Assembly: GCA_963733765.1 (NCBI GenBank)
Contig: CAVTEI010000003.1
Span: 1,426,001-1,490,000 of the forward strand
DNA length: 64,000 nt
Source: DATKAS01 sp963733765
Lineage (GTDB): Bacteria; Actinomycetota; Acidimicrobiia; Acidimicrobiales; DATKAS01
Direction of reading: 5' to 3'
Under the pieces are notes generated by a model. The model had not been told where the DNA came from and did no database searches. It worked only from the letters and a program-made list of their open reading frames with translations. The position numbers and the translations under genes are program-made. This document shows, in pieces, positions 60,650 to 64,000 of this stretch (positions are counted from its first letter, which is position 1; each line of letters starts with the position of its first letter).

Positions 60650-60994
60650 GCTCCTCGGGGCACGCAACCTCCGGCGCGCTGGAGGCTGGGCCGTCGGCGG
60701 AAGCGAGTCGCTGGCCGCGCCGCGTGCTACGACTGCCACAGCAACGAGACGGACTGGCCCGTCCACTCGTACGTGGCGCCGATGTCGTGGCTGGTGCGCC
60801 GCGACGTCGAGGCCGGCCGGACGAGCAGAACTTCTCGGAGTGGGATCGCGACAGTGACGTCAACGACGCGGCCCACGAGATTGAGGACGGCACGAGCCGC
60901 CGTGCGCTACACCTCCTACATCCCGACGGCGCTGAGCGACGACGAGAAGGCCGAGCTGATCGCCGCGCTCGAGACGATGCACGACGCGAGGTGA
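60650..60994 (+). CDS. CxxCH haem-binding domain protein (frameshifted, start unclear)
   Basis: CYDCHSNETDWPVHSYVAPMSW contains a c-type haem motif (CYDCH) and matches the PF14376 haem-binding domain, which is short and usually secreted or anchored. NFSEWDRDSDVNDAAHEIEDG and LSDDEKAELIAALETMHDAR complete the domain across two indels. The N-terminal signal anchor expected in this family cannot be recovered, and no clear start codon was found. It lies between the histidine kinase and the O-methyltransferase and could be an electron carrier for the sulfite-oxidase-like enzyme. Confidence 0.72.
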   Translation, partial: APRGTQPPARWRLGRRRKRVAGRAACYDCHSNETDWPVHSYVAPMSWLVRRDVEAGRTSRTSRSGIATVTSTTRPTRLRTARAAVRYTSYIPTALSDDEKAELIAALETMHDAR

Positions 60995-60997
60995 CTG

Positions 60998-62065
60998 ATG
61001 AACGACAGCGAACGGTTGATGCGGCTCATCGACGGCTTCGTCGCGACCAGCTCTGTACGTCGTCGCGAAGCTCGGGATCGCCGATGCTCGGCGAAGGGCC
61101 CAAGTCAGCGACCGAGCTCGCGGCCTCGGCCGGTGCGATCCGGCCGCCCTACACCGAGTGCTGCGCGGCCTCGCCGCAGAGGAGGTCTTCGACGAGCTCG
61201 ACGATGGACGTTTCGCGCTCGGTCCGCTCGGCGAGGCGCTCCGCCCGTTGCAAGGTGCGGCGATCGCTCGCGGCGAGGTGTACTACGACTCGGCCGCCGG
61301 CCTTTTCGAAGCCGTGATGCGGGGCGGCGTGCCGTACGAGCTCACCCACAAAGACGCGGTTCTTCGATCACCTCGGCCAACATCCCAGTCGCGAGGCGGC
61401 ATTCCAGGGGTCGATGGCCGGTCGGGCCGAGCTGGAGGCTGAGGCGGTCGTTGCCGCGTACGACTTCGCGCGGTTCGAGACGGTCGTCGACGTCGGCGGC
61501 GGCCGGGGCGTGCTCCTTGCCGCGATTCTCGAAGCGCACCCCGCGTCCGCGGCACGCTTCTCGATCGCCCCGCCGCGATCCCCGACGCACGCGTGTACCT
61601 CGACGAAGCGGGACTCGCCGATCGGGCCGAGTGCATCGCCGGTGACTTCTTCGCCGAGCTGCCGAACGGAGCTGACGCCTACGTGCTCTCTCGAGTCCTG
61701 CACGATTGGGACGACGCCGACGCCACCCGCATCCTCGAGACGTGTCGCCGGGCGTTCGCCCCGACAGCGCGGTGGTGATCGTCGACGCAGTGCTGCCGCC
61801 GCTGCCGCGCGACAAGCCTGCGGCGATCCGCATGGACCTCCACATGCTGTTGCTGCTCGGCGCCCGTGAACGCACTGAGACGGAGTTCCGCGACCTCGCC
61901 GCCGGTGCCGGCTTCGCGGTGAAAGGGGTGACGCTCACCGCGTCGCCGGCGGGTCTCGGCGTGGTCGAGCTGCGACTGGCCCGAGAGAGCTCAGTAGTAG
62001 ATGGGACCGCGGGTGCCGCCGCCGCAGGCGATCGAGTCGCCGGTGATCGCGGCGCTCTTGGGTGA
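60998..62065 (+). CDS. O-methyltransferase family 2-like protein (frameshifted, end uncertain)
   Basis: ATG 60998. Across about five indels it reads MNDSERLMRLIDGFVAT, a dimerisation/winged helix (GKGPKSATELAASA-like, VLRGLAAEEVFDELDDGRFAL), then the SAM-binding core: VVDVGGGRGVLLAAILEAHP, FFAELPNGADAYVLSRVLHDWDD, VVIVDAVLPPLP and TETEFRDLAAGAGFAV. The pattern RVLHDWDD is a hallmark of plant-type O-methyltransferases acting on phenolic substrates (AdoMet_MTase_2). The last codons overlap the SDR gene by 75 bases; true stop is probably near 61995. Confidence 0.78.
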
Positions 62066-62742
62066 AGCGAGGAACGCGACGAGGTAGGCGACCTCGTCGG
62101 CTCGACGATGCGGCCGATGGTGTTGCGGTTGAAGCCCGCAGCGGCCTCATCAGTCGTGCGCTCGGTGCGGGTGAGGCCCGGATGCACGCAGGTGACGTTG
62201 ATGCCTTGCGGGCCGAGCTCGTCGGCGAGGTTCTTCGTCATCGCCGCGACCGACACGTTCCGGATCGATCCGAGCGTGGAGCCGACTGCCGCGCGGCGAG
62301 CCCGCTCACGTTGATGATTCGGCCCCAGCCGTTCTCGATCATGCCGGGCGCGACCTCGCGGGCGCACCGGAGGTAGCCCATCACCTTCGTGTTGACCTCG
62401 GTCCACAGCGCATCGGTGGTGACGTCCGCGAGCTTGGGCGGCGGTTGCAGACCGCCGGGCATCGCCGCGGAATTGACGAGGATGTCGACGCCGCCGAGGC
62501 CCCGCGCGAGTCAGCGACCATCGCCCGCACCGACTCGTCGTCGGTCGTGTCGCAGGACTGGCCGATGACCCGTCGCCCGGTCGCTGCTGTGAGCTCGGCG
62601 GCCGCGGTCGACAGCCGCTCTGGGTCGCGGCGGCGATGCCGACGTCGACGCCTTCCACCGCGAGCTGGCGCGCGATCGCCTTGCCGATGCCGCGGCTGCC
62701 GCCAGTGACGATCGCCTTCTTGCCGTCGAGGTCGAGGTCCAT
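61991..62742 (-). CDS. SDR-family protein lacking the Tyr-x3-Lys pair (frameshifted)
   Basis: ATG 62742, overlapping the TetR stop (TGATG). AIVTGGSRGIGKAIARQLAVEG is the Rossmann glycine motif. ESVRAMVADS and INVSGLAARQS-type segments follow across indels. Where SDRs have YxxxK, this protein has GSIRN, inside STLGSIRNVSVAAMTKNLADELGP, so both catalytic residues appear replaced. GINVTCVHPGLTRTERT is a normal post-active-site segment. The NAD(P)-binding site is intact. It could be a non-catalytic or altered member. Probably co-transcribed with and controlled by the TetR gene. Confidence 0.78.
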
Positions 62743-63332
62743 CAGCGACCGAAACCGTTCCGCAGCTGCTCGAACACTTCGTCGAGGATCGTGTCGAGGT
62801 CCGGCGCATCGCTTGCAACCCACGTTTCGACCGCGACTTGCAGCGCGGTGGTGGTCGCGGCGACGACGAGTCGCAGCTCGAGGTCGCTCATGCCATCGGC
62901 GCGTCCGGAAGTTCGCAGCTGGTCGATGACCTCGCCCTCCCAGCCCTGCCTGCGCTCGGCGGCACGGGTCGAGAGCGACGGCGTCGAGGTGATGATCCGG
63001 TGGCGGAGGCGGAGCAGGTCGCGCTCCTGTGCGTAGTCGGTGGAGACGAGTCGCAGCGCGGCCTCGAGCGCCGGAAACGGCCGCACGACCGGATCCTGGT
63101 CGGCGAGCGCCTCGAGCAGGCGGGTGCGACGGCGGTCGCCCTCGGAGAACAGGACGTCTTCCTTCGACGCGAAGTAGCGGAAGAACGTGCGGGCGGAGAG
63201 GTCGTGCGCCGCCGCGATCTCCTCGACGGTCACCCGATCGAATCCCCGCTCGGCGAAGAGGCGGAGCGCCGACTGGGCGAGCGCGTCCCGAGTCTTCTCG
63301 CGCTTTCGCTCCCTCAGACCCGTCGCCGGCAT
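62742..63332 (-). CDS. TetR-family transcriptional regulator
   Basis: 196 residues from ATG 63332. The helix-turn-helix domain is at the N-terminus: RERKREKTRDALAQSALRLFAERGFDRVTVEEIAAAHDLSARTFFRYFASKEDVLF, closely following the TetR consensus. The C-terminal ligand domain has the SDLELRLVVAATTTALQVAVETW helix. It is divergent from a drug-efflux permease with a dyad-symmetric site between them, and coupled to the SDR gene, which suggests control of efflux and of one modification step. Confidence 0.87.
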   Translation of the reverse strand: MPATGLRERKREKTRDALAQSALRLFAERGFDRVTVEEIAAAHDLSARTFFRYFASKEDVLFSEGDRRRTRLLEALADQDPVVRPFPALEAALRLVSTDYAQERDLLRLRHRIITSTPSLSTRAAERRQGWEGEVIDQLRTSGRADGMSDLELRLVVAATTTALQVAVETWVASDAPDLDTILDEVFEQLRNGFGR

Positions 63333-63358
63333 GCCTTGAGTCTCGCACGGCGGCTCCA

Positions 63359-63392
63359 ATGACATGAAATGACGTTTGTCACGTTGTGTCAT
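63359..63392. promoter_or_regulatory. Concentric dyad operator between TetR and efflux genes
   Basis: Outer arms ATGACA (63359-63364) and TGTCAT (63387-63392) and inner arms TGAC (63370-63373) and GTCA (63378-63381) all have the same centre, 63375.5. The 34-bp span fits a TetR-family operator bound by two dimers or one wide dimer. It lies 27 bases from the TetR start and 30 bases from the permease start. Confidence 0.65.
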
Positions 63393-63421
63393 GGCTCCCG
63401 ACGCGGCAGAGTGGCTCGGCA

Positions 63422-64000
63422 ATGAATGACGAGGCGATTCAGGCGCGCCGCTGGTGGACCTTGGGTGTGCTCTGCCTGAGCCTCGTGATCGTCACCGTCG
63501 GCAACTCCAGCTTGACCGTCGCCATCCCGACGCTGTCCGAGGACCTCCACGCGACGACCTCGCAGCTGCAGTGGGCCGTCGCCGGGTACTCGTTGGTGTT
63601 CGCCGGCCTTCTCTTCACGGCCGGAGCGATCGGCGACCGCTTCGGCCGCAAGGGCGCGCTGCAGCTCGGGCTCGTCGGCTTCTTCTTTGCCGCGTTGCTC
63701 GCCACCGCGTCGACCGAGATGTGGCAGATCATCGCCTCGCGGGCCCTCATGGGCGGCGTGCGCCGCGTTCATCATGCCGTCGACGCTGTCGATCCTCGTC
63801 AACGTGTTCGGCCCGCACGAGCGGACGAAGGCGATCGCGATCTGGGCGGGAGTCGCGGGCGGTGCGGGCGCGCTCGGGCCGCTCGCGAGCGGTTGGCTGC
63901 TCGGCCACTTCTGGTACGGCTCGGTCTTCCTCGTCAACATCCCGTTGGTGCTCATCGCGCTCGTGCTCGGCGCGTTCCTCGTGCCGCCGTCGAGGGATCC
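63422..64000 (+). CDS. MFS efflux transporter, DHA2 family, N-terminal part (one frameshift)
   Basis: ATG 63422, not closed by the window edge. LGVLCLSLVIVTVGNSSLTVAIPTL is helix 1, AGAIGDRFGRKGALQLG motif A, and after an indel near 63757 AAFIMPSTLSILVNVF and AGALGPLASGWLLGHFWYGSVFLVNIPL. The signature is the same as in the pump at 21767. The promoter carries a TetR dyad, so drug-inducible expression is probable. Confidence 0.82.
   Translation, partial: MNDEAIQARRWWTLGVLCLSLVIVTVGNSSLTVAIPTLSEDLHATTSQLQWAVAGYSLVFAGLLFTAGAIGDRFGRKGALQLGLVGFFFAALLATASTEMWQIIASRALMGGVRRVHHAVDAVDPRQRVRPARADEGDRDLGGSRGRCGRARAARERLAARPLLVRLGLPRQHPVGAHRARARRVPRAAVEGS

Overview
The window is about 64 kb of GC-rich DNA from an actinobacterium. 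The gene content and order point to Actinomycetota: a whiB1-pdtaS pair, DUF3107, a DUF3090/SCO1664/phosphatase operon, paired ArsA-like ATPases, an F420-type FrhB protein, PII/GlnD, and many GTG starts with GTGA, ATGA or TGATG overlaps. The mix of domains would suit an Acidimicrobiia-like lineage, but that is inference. I see no rRNA, tRNA, CRISPR array, insertion sequence or replication origin, and no stretch over 300 bases without a gene.

Left part (1-45.9 kb), mostly intact genes. 1-3.2 kb: Mrp C-terminus, DUF3107, two ArsA-family ATPases, a zinc-ribbon protein. 3.2-8.4 kb: a methyltransferase, an ECF sigma/membrane-partner pair, then pdtaS and whiB1, with a textbook CRP-type site upstream of whiB1. 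8.5-14.5 kb: glycerophosphodiesterase, lipid kinase, etfBA and two tandem aldonolactone-oxidase-like flavoproteins. 14.5-21.6 kb: a four-gene operon of actinobacterial conserved families, a family-5 uracil-DNA glycosylase, a TauE/SafE permease, an FrhB protein and an acyl-CoA dehydrogenase. 21.7-25.8 kb: a drug-efflux permease divergent from a marR-kynurenine formamidase-kynureninase operon. 25.8-36 kb: accessory metabolism (acyltransferase, YjbR proteins, serine hydrolase, ArsR-SRPBCC, sigma-VOC pair, flavin monooxygenase, methyltransferase, acetoacetyl-CoA synthetase). 36-39 kb: flavin reductase, YczE permease, MarR, MoaD/BNR pair. 39.1-45.2 kb: two paralogous sigma/stalk-protein pairs flank a secreted acidic protein and glnB-glnD.

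Right part (45.9-64 kb), rich in frameshifts. A giant signalling protein on the minus strand (45,908-52,022) joins a SARP DNA-binding domain, BTAD, a Ser/Thr kinase, an nSTAND NTPase, a predicted membrane helix, WD40 repeats, an FHA domain and a class III nucleotidyl cyclase. It is followed by a hemerythrin gene, a flavin-barrel gene, and a flavin-barrel/GAF/C-terminal-domain fusion. Then come an AbiEi/DUF559-like gene between two copies of a 37-38 bp hairpin repeat, an envelope redox group (DM13, fasciclin lipoprotein, sulfite-oxidase-like enzyme, two-component system, CxxCH haem protein), an O-methyltransferase, a TetR-SDR pair and the start of a second efflux permease.

Themes. (1) Four ECF sigma genes each overlap a downstream partner gene. 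(2) Small regulators sit beside dyad-symmetric sites and appear to have leaderless promoters. (3) A family of intergenic tandem hairpins shows compensated stem changes. (4) Single-base indels are sparse before 45 kb (about six) but hit almost every gene after 48 kb while domains remain well conserved. I read this as falling consensus quality rather than gene decay. Coordinates of genes marked as frameshifted therefore span several reading frames.
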